Shown piece by piece: positions 1-6,915 of a stretch of 14,161 nt of DNA; position 1 is the stretch's first letter; every line of letters begins with the position of its first letter. This stretch comes from Chloroflexia bacterium. GTDB taxonomy: Bacteria; Chloroflexota; Chloroflexia; Thermomicrobiales; JALYUS01. Under the pieces are notes generated by a model, which saw nothing but the letters and a program-made list of their open reading frames with translations, did no database searches and was not told the DNA's origin. The stretch covers positions 1 through 14,161 of the forward strand of contig JAICJW010000063.1 of assembly GCA_025928215.1 (NCBI GenBank), given 5' to 3'. Made by a program: the position numbers and the translations under genes.

Positions 1-762
1 GCCGTAGTAGGTCGCAATCGCCCGCCGCAGTGTCGCCTCGTCCAGTTCCTCATCGAGCTCGTTGCGGTAGCGCAAGGCCTCCATCGCGGGATGTGCAGAC
101 CGATCCTGCCGCGTGAAGCTAGAGGGCAATTCGATGGTATCGAGGGGGTAGCGGTCGAAGAATTCCTGCGGCGCCTTGAGGGGCGGATGCGGGCAGGTGA
201 GTGAGACGAAAAGCGTCCACGGTTTGTCGTGCTGCGATGCCTCTTCGTGCAACCACCGCACGCTCGCCTCGGTGATCGCGCGGTCATAGTGAGTATAGTC
301 CGACTCGCCGGGTCCCGCGTTGAGAATGCGCTTCCGTGATCCGGGAACCCGTTGTACCGGATCGCGCACCATGCCGTAGATATCGCCCTCACCCTTGTGG
401 ACATGCATGGGCAAGCGCTGATCGGGAAAGCCGGTATCGTCATCTTCCCCGCGATAGTGCAGCTTCCCGATTGTCGTCACATGATGGCTCTGCCGTACGA
501 GGCGATCTCCCCAACTCGGCACACGACCATCGTAGGGCGTGCCGTTGTCCCAGTAACCAATCTGATGCACGTAGCGACCGGTCGCGAAACTCGCACGGGC
601 GGGGACGCAGATCGGGCAATTGGTGTAGGCGTTCGTGAAACGGACACCGCGCGCGGCGAGCGCGTCCAGATTGGGCGTCTGGACAACCGGATTGCCATAG
701 CAGCCCAAAATCCGGCGATTGTGCTGGTCTGCCATGATGTACACCAGGTTCATCGGTTTCAT
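1..762 (-). CDS. Sulfatase (choline-sulfatase-like), C-terminus beyond left edge
   Basis: The reading frame is open for 254 codons from ATG 762 to the left edge, so only the N-terminal half is present. It begins MKPMNLVYIMADQH, the start pattern of formylglycine sulfatases of the BetC (choline-sulfatase) type, where the Asp of ADQ binds calcium. The sulfatase signature is intact: CVPAR (residues 52-56) fits C-x-P-x-R, so Cys52 would be oxidised to formylglycine by a maturase not seen here. GKLH (residues 99-102) and CPHPP (190-194) supply the usual active-site Lys and His residues. Such enzymes hydrolyse sulfate esters of small organic molecules; the substrate here is unknown. No signal peptide is visible, so it is probably cytoplasmic. 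ATG 753 (MNLVYIM) is an alternative start, with AGGA 11 bases upstream. The gene lies 24 bp after the solute-binding protein and is probably in the same transcript. Confidence 0.9.
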   Translation of the reverse strand, partial: MKPMNLVYIMADQHNRRILGCYGNPVVQTPNLDALAARGVRFTNAYTNCPICVPARASFATGRYVHQIGYWDNGTPYDGRVPSWGDRLVRQSHHVTTIGKLHYRGEDDDTGFPDQRLPMHVHKGEGDIYGMVRDPVQRVPGSRKRILNAGPGESDYTHYDRAITEASVRWLHEEASQHDKPWTLFVSLTCPHPPLKAPQEFFDRYPLDTIELPSSFTRQDRSAHPAMEALRYRNELDEELDEATLRRAIATYYG

Positions 763-786
763 CTTCCTGATCCCCCAATCGCGTTG

Positions 787-2013
787 TTAGACCCCCCACT
801 CGCCGCCGAAGATTGTCGTCATCTGCCCGAGAATGTCCGCCCGATGCGCCTGATAGTCCGCATAGTCATGGATGAGGAGCTTGAGATCACTCAGCGGCGG
901 GCTCCCGGTGGGCGGCGCCAGATCGGACCGGCTGGAATACTTCCCGCCGTCAACGAGGATCTTCTGGCCCTCATTCCCCATCCACCACTCGTAGAAGAGC
1001 GTGGCAGCATTGGGATGTGCGGCATCTTTCATCAGCCCGACCGCACCCAACTCCGTTGGCACCCCTTCATCCGGGAAGAAATAATCTGTTGGCTTCTTGT
1101 CCTGCTTGGAGCGCCACGCGATATTATCGTTCTGAAGGAAGCCCACCGATCGCTCGCCATTTTCCAGCGTCTGCGTGACAAGCTGCGGGGTGTCAACACG
1201 GAGCGGCTTATTCGCGGCAAACCCTTTGAGCAGGTCATAGCCAAAGTTTTTGGCGAGCGTGTAGAGTCGTGGCGCGCCATCCCCGGTGCTCGCACTGAAG
1301 AATATCAGTTTCCCGCTGTATTTCGGGTCGGTCAGGTCTTTCCAATGCTTCGGCACATCGCCGCCCGTAATCGCTTTCGTGTTGTACTGGATCACGCCCT
1401 GGGTCAAGCGATCCGCGACCCACGTATTGTCGGGATCGCGCAGGTTGGCAGCGACCGTTTTCGTCGCCGGAGAATCATAGGGCTTGAGCAAGCCGCGCTG
1501 CTTCATCGCGAGAAAGGCGGCAACGTCCGACGCGTCAACAATATCGGACTGGACCTTCCCTGCATCCGCCTCGGCCAGCACCTTTTGTGTCACACCGGCA
1601 GAGCCAGCGCGGTAATACTGAACATCGATGCCATATTTGTCCTTGAAGGGCTTGATGATCGCGTCCACGATCTGCGTATCGAGGCTCGTGTAGAGTTGGA
1701 CTTTGCCTTCCTTCTTCGCCTTGTCCACGAGATCGGCGGGTGGGTTGAAGGCAGTTGTCGCGCCCGCGCCACCCGTCGTCGCACTCGCACTACCCGTCGT
1801 CACACTGGCGGCTGCGGTCGTGCTCGATGGCGCGGTGGTGACGGCCGGTTTCGGTGCGGTAGTCGCGCTCACACCCGCCGTCGCCGCCGAGGTCGAGGAC
1901 GCGGACGACCCCCCGCAGGCCGCGAGCGCGAGCGCAACAGCCGCCGCGCCACTCGCCTTGAGAAGATCACGCCGCCTCAGTATTCGACGCTCCGGATACT
2001 CTGCCCATGCCAT
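787..2013 (-). CDS. Tat-exported lipoprotein, ABC transporter substrate-binding protein (iron/organic-ion class)
   Basis: This 408-residue protein starts with a twin-arginine signal (RRRDLLK, residues 13-19), a hydrophobic stretch and a lipobox (LAAC, Cys33), so it should be a lipid-anchored binding protein outside the membrane. Residues 34-90 are a Ser/Thr/Ala/Gly linker of low complexity. The rest is a two-lobed periplasmic-binding fold: KEGKVQLYTS (101-110), a PFKDKYGIDVQYYRAGS segment, later HWKDLTDPKYSGKL and a GxxGLMKDAAHPNAATLF-like C-terminal part, matching extracellular solute-binding proteins of the AfuA/FbpA superfamily. The adjacent-Tyr pair that ferric members use to hold iron is not obvious: the matching region reads SVGFLQNDNIAW. 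The ligand may therefore not be iron. I chose ATG 2013 over TTG 2049 because GGGAGGG sits five bases upstream. The gene is flanked by a LacI regulator and a sulfatase, so an organic sulfate is a reasonable but unproven ligand. No permease or ATPase gene is in view. Confidence 0.88.
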   Translation of the reverse strand: MAWAEYPERRILRRRDLLKASGAAAVALALAACGGSSASSTSAATAGVSATTAPKPAVTTAPSSTTAAASVTTGSASATTGGAGATTAFNPPADLVDKAKKEGKVQLYTSLDTQIVDAIIKPFKDKYGIDVQYYRAGSAGVTQKVLAEADAGKVQSDIVDASDVAAFLAMKQRGLLKPYDSPATKTVAANLRDPDNTWVADRLTQGVIQYNTKAITGGDVPKHWKDLTDPKYSGKLIFFSASTGDGAPRLYTLAKNFGYDLLKGFAANKPLRVDTPQLVTQTLENGERSVGFLQNDNIAWRSKQDKKPTDYFFPDEGVPTELGAVGLMKDAAHPNAATLFYEWWMGNEGQKILVDGGKYSSRSDLAPPTGSPPLSDLKLLIHDYADYQAHRADILGQMTTIFGGEWGV

Positions 2014-2018
2014 CGTCG

Positions 2019-2028
2019 CCCTCCCTTT
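2019..2028 (-). promoter_or_regulatory. Ribosome binding site of the solute-binding protein gene
   Basis: On the minus strand AAAGGGAGGG lies five bases before ATG 2013. This is the strongest Shine-Dalgarno match nearby and it excludes the in-frame TTG at 2049 as the likely start. Confidence 0.7.
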
Positions 2029-2049
2029 ACTCCTGTCGCAACTCCACAA

Positions 2050-3108
2050 TCAGCGGCACAGCGGCGCTTGTGTGGAGGCGCGCACCACCAATCCCGTGCG
2101 CATCACGAGATGCGCGGGCGTCTCCACCGCCCCTTCGACACCACTGAGCCGTTCCGCAAGCAGGGCAATTGCCTCTTCGGCCACTTCCTGTACCGGCTGC
2201 GCGACGCTCGTCAGCGGCGGGTAGAGGAAGGCGGCAAATGCATCGTCATAGCTAACAATGCTCATCGCGTCTGGCACGCGCACCTGCCGCTCATAAAGCA
2301 CGCGGAGCACGCCGAGCGCGAGACTATCGCCCATGACAAGGAGCGCGGTCGGCCGCTCAGGGAGCGCGAGCAGCGATTGGGTGGCCTGATATCCCCCGTC
2401 CACCGCGCGTGTCATCCCAAGTTGGAGGTAGTCATCCGGAATCGGGATCGCGCGACGATCGAGTGCGGCGAGAAAGGCATCGAGGCGGCTTCGATCGACG
2501 GGATTCGTCCGGCTCGAACCGATAAACGCGATGGCGCGGTGACCGAGCTCAACAAGATGGTCCACCGCACTCGTGATTCCGCATGAAGCGTCCACCGTGA
2601 TCGTGGACGCTTCGGCGACCGGCTGCGGGCGGAGCAACTGCACCACCGGCACGCCCCGGTCAATGAAACGCCGGACCTCCTCGACGCTCCCCGGCGCGTC
2701 GAAGATCACCCCATCCACGCGCTGACCGAGCAGGAATTTGATCAGTTCGTCGCCGGTGCGCGCCTGATCCGATTCCGCGTTCACCTCGATGACATGGTAG
2801 CCACGGAGCATCGCCGCGCGGGCGATATGGACGCTGAGAAGGTACGGGATCGGTCGCTCGTACGGCGTCTGGCGGAAGAAACGCGGCACGAAGCCAATCA
2901 CCCCGCTCCGCTGGCGGCGGAGCGCCTGCGCGGCGAGATGCGGCGTGTAACCCAATTCCGTCGCCGCCGCGATCACTCGCTGGCGCGTCGCCTCGGAGAC
3001 GCGGATATTGCTCCGCGCGCCATTGAGGACGGCGGACACCGTCGCTTGCGAGACACCGGCATGTCTCCCGACATCCTTACTCGTCACCGACCGGGCGCTG
3101 GGCGTCAC
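2050..3108 (-). CDS. LacI-family transcriptional regulator
   Basis: A 352-residue protein with the standard LacI architecture. The N-terminal helix-turn-helix is VTSKDVGRHAGVSQATVSAV (residues 8-27), followed by the hinge segment LAAQALRRQRSGVIGFV. The hinge keeps the Leu that wedges the operator in PurR and LacI. After this comes a periplasmic-binding-like effector domain with VDGVIFD, HRAIAFIG and, near the C-terminus, VSYDDAFAAFLYPPLTSVAQP, all standard family signatures. The frame is open upstream to 3456, but that extension is low in family character. GTG 3108 has GGAGAAGG five bases upstream and gives the usual family length, so I take it as the start; GTG 3114 is possible. The gene precedes the binding protein (36 bp) and the sulfatase, so it probably controls that operon and senses its substrate or a breakdown product. 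The effector cannot be read from the sequence. Confidence 0.93.
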   Translation of the reverse strand: MTPSARSVTSKDVGRHAGVSQATVSAVLNGARSNIRVSEATRQRVIAAATELGYTPHLAAQALRRQRSGVIGFVPRFFRQTPYERPIPYLLSVHIARAAMLRGYHVIEVNAESDQARTGDELIKFLLGQRVDGVIFDAPGSVEEVRRFIDRGVPVVQLLRPQPVAEASTITVDASCGITSAVDHLVELGHRAIAFIGSSRTNPVDRSRLDAFLAALDRRAIPIPDDYLQLGMTRAVDGGYQATQSLLALPERPTALLVMGDSLALGVLRVLYERQVRVPDAMSIVSYDDAFAAFLYPPLTSVAQPVQEVAEEAIALLAERLSGVEGAVETPAHLVMRTGLVVRASTQAPLCR

Positions 3109-3113
3109 GTCCA

Positions 3114-3121
3114 CCTTCTCC
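3114..3121 (-). promoter_or_regulatory. Ribosome binding site deciding the GTG start of the LacI-type gene
   Basis: GGAGAAGG on the minus strand, five bases before GTG 3108. It supports a start far downstream of the first possible codon of the open frame (3456). Confidence 0.6.
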
Positions 3122-3145
3122 GCGCAACAGGGGATTTGATTAGAC

Positions 3146-3182
3146 GTATTATCGTGCGATTCCGTTATACCATGTCTGTCAA
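3146..3182 (-). promoter_or_regulatory. Probable promoter/operator region of the lacI-type operon
   Basis: This is an AT-rich patch in otherwise GC-rich sequence, 38-74 bp before GTG 3108. The minus strand holds a perfect TTGACA (3182-3177) and two -10-like hexamers, TATAAC (3169-3164) and TAATAC (3151-3146). Their spacings of 7 and 25 bp do not fit the 16-18 bp rule, so the exact promoter is unresolved. GTATTATCG (3146-3154) and CCGTTATAC (3162-3170) form a weak dyad (6 of 9 pairs) that could be an autoregulatory operator. Confidence 0.35.
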
Positions 3183-3270
3183 GCACTCCCCGTTCCCACG
3201 TCTCATCCCGCGGGGACTGCCAGACCGACGACCCGCCCCGATCCGTCGCCTTTGTCACCGTTCCTCCCCG

Positions 3271-3298
3271 GATCATGGCATCCGGCGATCGCATGATC
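3271..3298. promoter_or_regulatory. 7-bp inverted repeat between divergent genes, operator candidate
   Basis: GATCATG (3271-3277) and CATGATC (3292-3298) are perfect inverted copies separated by 14 bases. Their centres are 21 bp apart, about two helical turns, as expected for a dimeric regulator on one DNA face. The site lies between the lacI-type gene and aspS. It could instead act as an RNA hairpin if transcription starts further upstream. Confidence 0.35.
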
Positions 3299-3354
3299 GA
3301 ACGGGTGCCGCCCCGCTTCTCCCGCGCCGCCGATGCATTTCCTTCTTCGTCGTG

Positions 3355-3360
3355 TAGAAT
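3355..3360 (+). promoter_or_regulatory. Candidate -10 element of aspS
   Basis: TAGAAT matches the sigma-70 -10 consensus at five of six bases and would start RNA near 3367. No convincing -35 hexamer lies 16-18 bp upstream, so support is modest. Confidence 0.3.
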
Positions 3361-3366
3361 AGCGTG

Positions 3367-3414
3367 ATGAATTACGCCGGATGGGCGCGGCGGGCACCGA
3401 ATCTCACGTGTTGA
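3367..3414 (+). CDS. Possible 15-codon leader ORF before aspS
   Basis: ATG 3367 opens a frame encoding MNYAGWARRAPNLTC and stops at TGA 3412-3414. That TGA overlaps the GAAGGAG that serves aspS. If the TAGAAT at 3355 is the -10 element, the ATG sits at or next to the transcription start, so the message would be leaderless. The peptide has no run of Asp codons, so classical attenuation by charged tRNA-Asp is not indicated. It may be chance. Confidence 0.2.
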   Translation: MNYAGWARRAPNLTC

Positions 3415-3419
3415 AGGAG
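3413..3419 (+). promoter_or_regulatory. Ribosome binding site of aspS
   Basis: GAAGGAG lies six bases before GTG 3426. It is much stronger than anything before the in-frame ATG 3381 and is better spaced than for ATG 3438, so it decides the start. Confidence 0.7.
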
Positions 3420-3425
3420 TGCTGG

Positions 3426-5276
3426 GTGAGCACAGGGATGCAAACAGGGACGACACGAGAAGCGACGCACCGCGCGTATCGCGGCTATACCTCCTGTGGC
3501 GATCTGCGCGCGAGCAACGCGGGCGAGCGGGCTACATTGCGCGGCTGGGTCAACCGGCGGCGCGACCACGGTGGCCTGATCTTCATTGACCTGCGCGACC
3601 GTTACGGCATCACCCAATGCACGATCAATCCGGCGCACGCGCCCCAGGCGCACGCCATCGCCGAGGAAGCGCGCGCCGAATACGTGCTGGAAGTGACGGG
3701 CGAGGTCGTCCGCCGCCCGGCAGGCGCGGAGAACCCGCAGATCGCAACGGGCGAGATCGAACTGCTGGTGGACGGCGTGAAGATTCTCAATGCCGCCAAG
3801 ACGCCGCCCTTCGTGATCGCCGAGGGCGCGGAGCAGGGCGAGGTGGACGAATCGCTGCGCCTCACATACCGCTATCTTGATCTGCGCCGCCGCGCGATGA
3901 CTGAGCGCATGATCCTGCGGCACACCGTTATCAAATTCATTCGTGACTGGCTCTCGGCGCGCGGCTTTCTGGAGATCGAGACGCCGATGCTCATCAAGGC
4001 AACGCCCGAAGGCGCGCGGGATTTCCTCGTGCCGAGCCGCGTCCACCCCGGCGAGTTTTACGCCCTACCGCAGTCGCCGCAGCAGTTGAAGCAGATTCTG
4101 ATGATCGCGGGGATGGATCGCTACTTTCAGATTGCCCGCTGCATGCGCGACGAGGATCAGCGCGCCGACCGGCAGTTGGAGTTCACGCAACTCGATCTGG
4201 AGATGTCCTTCGTGGCGATGGAGGACGTCCTCAACCTCGCGGAGGACCTCTACACCGAACTGACTGAGACCGTCACGACTATGCGCGTCCAGGATAAACC
4301 GTGGCCGCGCCTCAGCTACGCGGACTCAATGGAGCGGTACGGCAATGATAAGCCCGATCTCCGCTTCGGAATGGAACTGAAGGACATTTCCGACCTCGTG
4401 CGGGGAAGCGAATTCGGCGTCTTCGCGAAGACGGTCGAGAGCGACGGCGCGGTGCGCGGTATCTGCCTCCCCGGCCAGGGGACGATGACGCGCAAGGAGA
4501 TTGACGCCCTGATCACCCTCGCGCAGGGTTTCGGCGCGAAGGGGCTGGCCTACTTCATTGTCGAGGAACACGACGGCGCGCCCGTCGCTCGCTCGCCGAT
4601 CGCCAAGTTCTTCATGCCCGATGAGCAGCGCGCGATCTTCGCCCGCTTCGATGCCAAACCCGGCGACCTGATCGCCCTCGTCGCCGATGAGCGGGTGCGG
4701 GCGGGGGATGTCCTCTCGCGCCTCCGGCAGCATTTCGGGCAGGCACTCGGCCTCGCGGACCCGAATGTGATGGCCTTCGCATGGCTTCTGGAGCAGCCCT
4801 TTGTCGAGTGGAACGCGGACGAGCAGCGCTGGGACGCCGTCCATCACCCCTTCGTGATGCCCTTCGAGGAGGACATCCCGCTCATGAACACCGATCCGGG
4901 GAAGATGCGCGCGCAGCAGTACGATCTCGTCGCCAATGGCTTCGAACTGGGCAGCGGCAGCATTCGCATCGCCCAGCGTGACCTACAGGAGCGCGTCTTC
5001 CGCCTCCTCAACCTCGATGAGGAGGAGTTGCAGACGAAGTTCGGCGGCTTCCTGCGCGCGTTTGAGTATGGCGCCCCGCCGCACGGCGGTATCGCCCCCG
5101 GCATTGACCGTCTCGTTATGCTCTACGCGCACGAAGAGAATATCCGCGAGGTGATCGCCTTCCCGAAGAACCAGTCCTTCCAGGACCTGATGCTCGGCGC
5201 GCCCTCCGGCGTCTCGCAGCGCCAGCTCGACGACCTCCACATCGCCATCGTCCCGCCGGAGGAAACGAAAGAATAA
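3426..5276 (+). CDS. aspS: Aspartate--tRNA ligase, probably non-discriminating (Asp/Asn)
   Basis: A 616-residue class II aminoacyl-tRNA synthetase of the bacterial AspRS type, slightly longer than the usual ~590 because of an N-terminal extension. The order is standard: an anticodon-binding OB domain (TLRGWVNRRRDHGGLIFIDL), motif 1 (GFLEIETPMLIKATPEGARD), the QSPQQLKQILM and IARCMRDEDQRADRQLEF segments (motif 2 with its catalytic Arg), a GAD insertion, and motif 3 (HGGIAPGIDRLVML) before the C-terminal IAFPKNQ. It charges tRNA-Asp in the cytoplasm. The OB-domain DHGG (rather than DLGS) and the Gly in RRPAGAENPQ match positions that I recall marking non-discriminating enzymes, which also charge tRNA-Asn and need GatCAB. 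The start is GTG 3426, chosen by its ribosome binding site. It is the only plus-strand gene here and is divergent from the lacI-type gene. Confidence 0.97.
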   Translation: MSTGMQTGTTREATHRAYRGYTSCGDLRASNAGERATLRGWVNRRRDHGGLIFIDLRDRYGITQCTINPAHAPQAHAIAEEARAEYVLEVTGEVVRRPAGAENPQIATGEIELLVDGVKILNAAKTPPFVIAEGAEQGEVDESLRLTYRYLDLRRRAMTERMILRHTVIKFIRDWLSARGFLEIETPMLIKATPEGARDFLVPSRVHPGEFYALPQSPQQLKQILMIAGMDRYFQIARCMRDEDQRADRQLEFTQLDLEMSFVAMEDVLNLAEDLYTELTETVTTMRVQDKPWPRLSYADSMERYGNDKPDLRFGMELKDISDLVRGSEFGVFAKTVESDGAVRGICLPGQGTMTRKEIDALITLAQGFGAKGLAYFIVEEHDGAPVARSPIAKFFMPDEQRAIFARFDAKPGDLIALVADERVRAGDVLSRLRQHFGQALGLADPNVMAFAWLLEQPFVEWNADEQRWDAVHHPFVMPFEEDIPLMNTDPGKMRAQQYDLVANGFELGSGSIRIAQRDLQERVFRLLNLDEEELQTKFGGFLRAFEYGAPPHGGIAPGIDRLVMLYAHEENIREVIAFPKNQSFQDLMLGAPSGVSQRQLDDLHIAIVPPEETKE

Positions 5277-5286
5277 CCACGAAGGC

Positions 5287-5336
5287 ACGCATACGGAAGG
5301 CCCCGCGAGAGGTGTCGCGGGGCCTTCCGTATGCGT
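5287..5336. terminator. Perfect 22-bp hairpin between convergent genes, likely bidirectional terminator
   Basis: The arms 5287-5308 and 5315-5336 are exact inverted copies (core GGAAGGCCCCGCGA) around a six-base loop, GAGGTG. The hairpin begins 10 bp after the aspS stop and ends 11 bp before the stop of the opposing gene. No T-run follows on either strand, so classical intrinsic termination is not certain; it may also block 3' exonucleases. Confidence 0.7.
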
Positions 5337-5347
5337 ATTGCCGCGCG

Positions 5348-6901
5348 TTACGGCTTGACAAGGACGGGGTTCGTGATAACGGTAATGGGTGCGCCGGGGA
5401 AGAGTTTGAACTGGCGATGGAAGGTATAGGTGCCTTCCGGCGCGCCGGTTAGCGCGATGGTGACGACCACATTGAGATGCGTCCGTGTGGCGTCCGTGAA
5501 ACTGATCACGTAATGGTGGCCGTTGAGGTTGAAGGTGAGCGGATCACTCGTGAACGTCGCCGTCTGCATGCCAACATCGGTGTCCGCCGGGGTGCCTTTA
5601 TCGTAGACATGCACATTGACGCTGGTACCCGTGACGGTGATGACCAACCGCGAGAATTGCCCCTGCGTCGGTGTTACTTCGTTGACCCAGTTGCCATCGT
5701 AACTGTCCGCGGTTGGCTGCGCCGAGAGTGTCGTGAAGGAGACGATGCCCGAGTAGCCGATCGGGCCGGAACCGACTTTTGCCGCGCCTCGCACCTCGTA
5801 CTGCGTGCTCGGGTCAAGGCTCGTCAGCGTCACGACGACGCTGGTGCCCGGCGTGCAGGAGACGCTATCAATGTTTGTCGCGAAGTTCGTGTCGCCCTTC
5901 AGCCGGATCTCCGCCGTGCCGCATGTCGCAACATCCGTCGTGAACGAGATCGTCGCCTTGTTCGGAGTGATATTCGTGACCGTGGGATTCGTGAGAATCG
6001 GCGCGGTCGGCGTGGTCGTCGGTGTGGTTGTCGCCGTGCCCGTGCCGCTACCGGCGTTCGTGACGTACCGCCACGTATAGTAGTGCTGCCCGATGTTGCC
6101 GAACTCCACCTTGAAGGGGTCAGGGTTATTGTTGTTGTACGTCAGCACCCGCCGCTCGAAAACCTGCGCGATGATGGATTGCGGCGTGCCCGCGATCTGC
6201 ACCGTCGTCCGGAATGGCTCGCTCGTGGCGAGACCAACCGAGGCCAGCCCAACCTTCGTGCGGAAGTCCGCGAAGACGCCGAGGACATTGTGCTGCGTCG
6301 TGCCGTCGTAGGCGCTGATCGCCGGGGACATCGAAATGCCCGCGAAGCCACCGCCGTCGGTGACGCTGCCATCCGCGGCGACGATCACCGTGATGAAACC
6401 ACCGACCCGCGCGGGCGTGGCAGCGAGCAGGGAAGCCGCTGTCGTGCCGAGTTGGGCATACGTCGGCCCGGCGTTGTTCGGATCACCCGCAATCGGAATG
6501 GCGGCGGGCGGGAACTGCTGGAACGTGGCGTCACCGATCTGCTCGCGACCGGTGATCAGTTCATTGGCGAGCAGGCCGTTGGTGACGACGCCGGTGGTGG
6601 GATTGGTTAGTTCCATGCGTGCCTTATCGAAATATTGCACGAGGCGCGAGCGGCCCGGCGCCTCGACGTATGGCTCATTCTGCCCATCGTGCGCGAGCGG
6701 GAGCGGCCCCCAGTAGTTCGGCGTGCTCGCCTCCCCTTGCTGCCATTGCGACTGAAAGGCCGCATTGGCGAAACTACTGGCGGCGCTGGCGTTGAACAGC
6801 ACCCAAGTGGGCGCGAGCAGCAGCGTGCCGCAGATGACGAGCGCGACGAGCGACCAACGACGGAGGCGGGAATGCGACGATGCCGGTTGATGTGTGCACA
6901 T
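5348..6901 (-). CDS. Secreted modular protein: Chloroflexota-type N-terminal module, FN3 domain, WVNE-type C-terminal domain
   Basis: A 517-residue exported protein. Residues 13-41 form a signal peptide (RLRRW, a hydrophobic core, then NASA just before the likely cleavage). Residues 45-280 hold a module seen in Chloroflexota secreted proteins, with RLVQYFDKARMEL near residue 86 and FERRVLTYNNNNPDPFKVEF and GQHYYTWRY at 248-279. A Thr/Pro/Gly linker (283-302) leads to a fibronectin type III-like domain (303-393, with ATISFTTD, LDPSTQYEVRGAAK and GIVSFTT; Cys327 and Cys349 may form a disulfide). The C-terminal domain (398-500) starts YDGNWVNE and is beta-rich, like small domains attached to other secreted bacterial proteins. 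No catalytic motif is visible, so a binding or surface-structural role is the best guess. ATG 6901 is chosen because AAAGGAAG lies eight bases upstream; an in-frame ATG at 7009 has none. Confidence 0.85.
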   Translation of the reverse strand: MCTHQPASSHSRLRRWSLVALVICGTLLLAPTWVLFNASAASSFANAAFQSQWQQGEASTPNYWGPLPLAHDGQNEPYVEAPGRSRLVQYFDKARMELTNPTTGVVTNGLLANELITGREQIGDATFQQFPPAAIPIAGDPNNAGPTYAQLGTTAASLLAATPARVGGFITVIVAADGSVTDGGGFAGISMSPAISAYDGTTQHNVLGVFADFRTKVGLASVGLATSEPFRTTVQIAGTPQSIIAQVFERRVLTYNNNNPDPFKVEFGNIGQHYYTWRYVTNAGSGTGTATTTPTTTPTAPILTNPTVTNITPNKATISFTTDVATCGTAEIRLKGDTNFATNIDSVSCTPGTSVVVTLTSLDPSTQYEVRGAAKVGSGPIGYSGIVSFTTLSAQPTADSYDGNWVNEVTPTQGQFSRLVITVTGTSVNVHVYDKGTPADTDVGMQTATFTSDPLTFNLNGHHYVISFTDATRTHLNVVVTIALTGAPEGTYTFHRQFKLFPGAPITVITNPVLVKP

Positions 6902-6915
6902 CTGGATATCTTCCT

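Noticed and set aside
352..2586. Plus-strand open frame of 744 codons
   Set aside because: It lies opposite the sulfatase, binding protein and LacI genes, all with intact family motifs. Its translation is Arg/His-rich with no recognisable domain, as expected for an antisense shadow in GC-rich DNA.
3299..3316. GAACGGGTGCCGCCCCGC before aspS, resembling a T-box antiterminator
   Set aside because: The conserved core GGGTGGNACCGCG is not matched. The TGGN that pairs with the tRNA end is TGCC here, and no specifier stem was found.
3381..3425. Longer aspS starting at ATG 3381
   Set aside because: No ribosome binding site precedes it, and the extra residues match no AspRS feature. GAAGGAG fits GTG 3426.
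3109..3456. Longer LacI-type protein starting far upstream
   Set aside because: The added residues are outside the family and cover the promoter region and part of aspS. GTG 3108 has a good ribosome binding site.
5477..6610. Plus-strand open frame of 377 codons
   Set aside because: Antisense to the secreted FN3 protein. Composition is Arg/Asp-rich with no motif.
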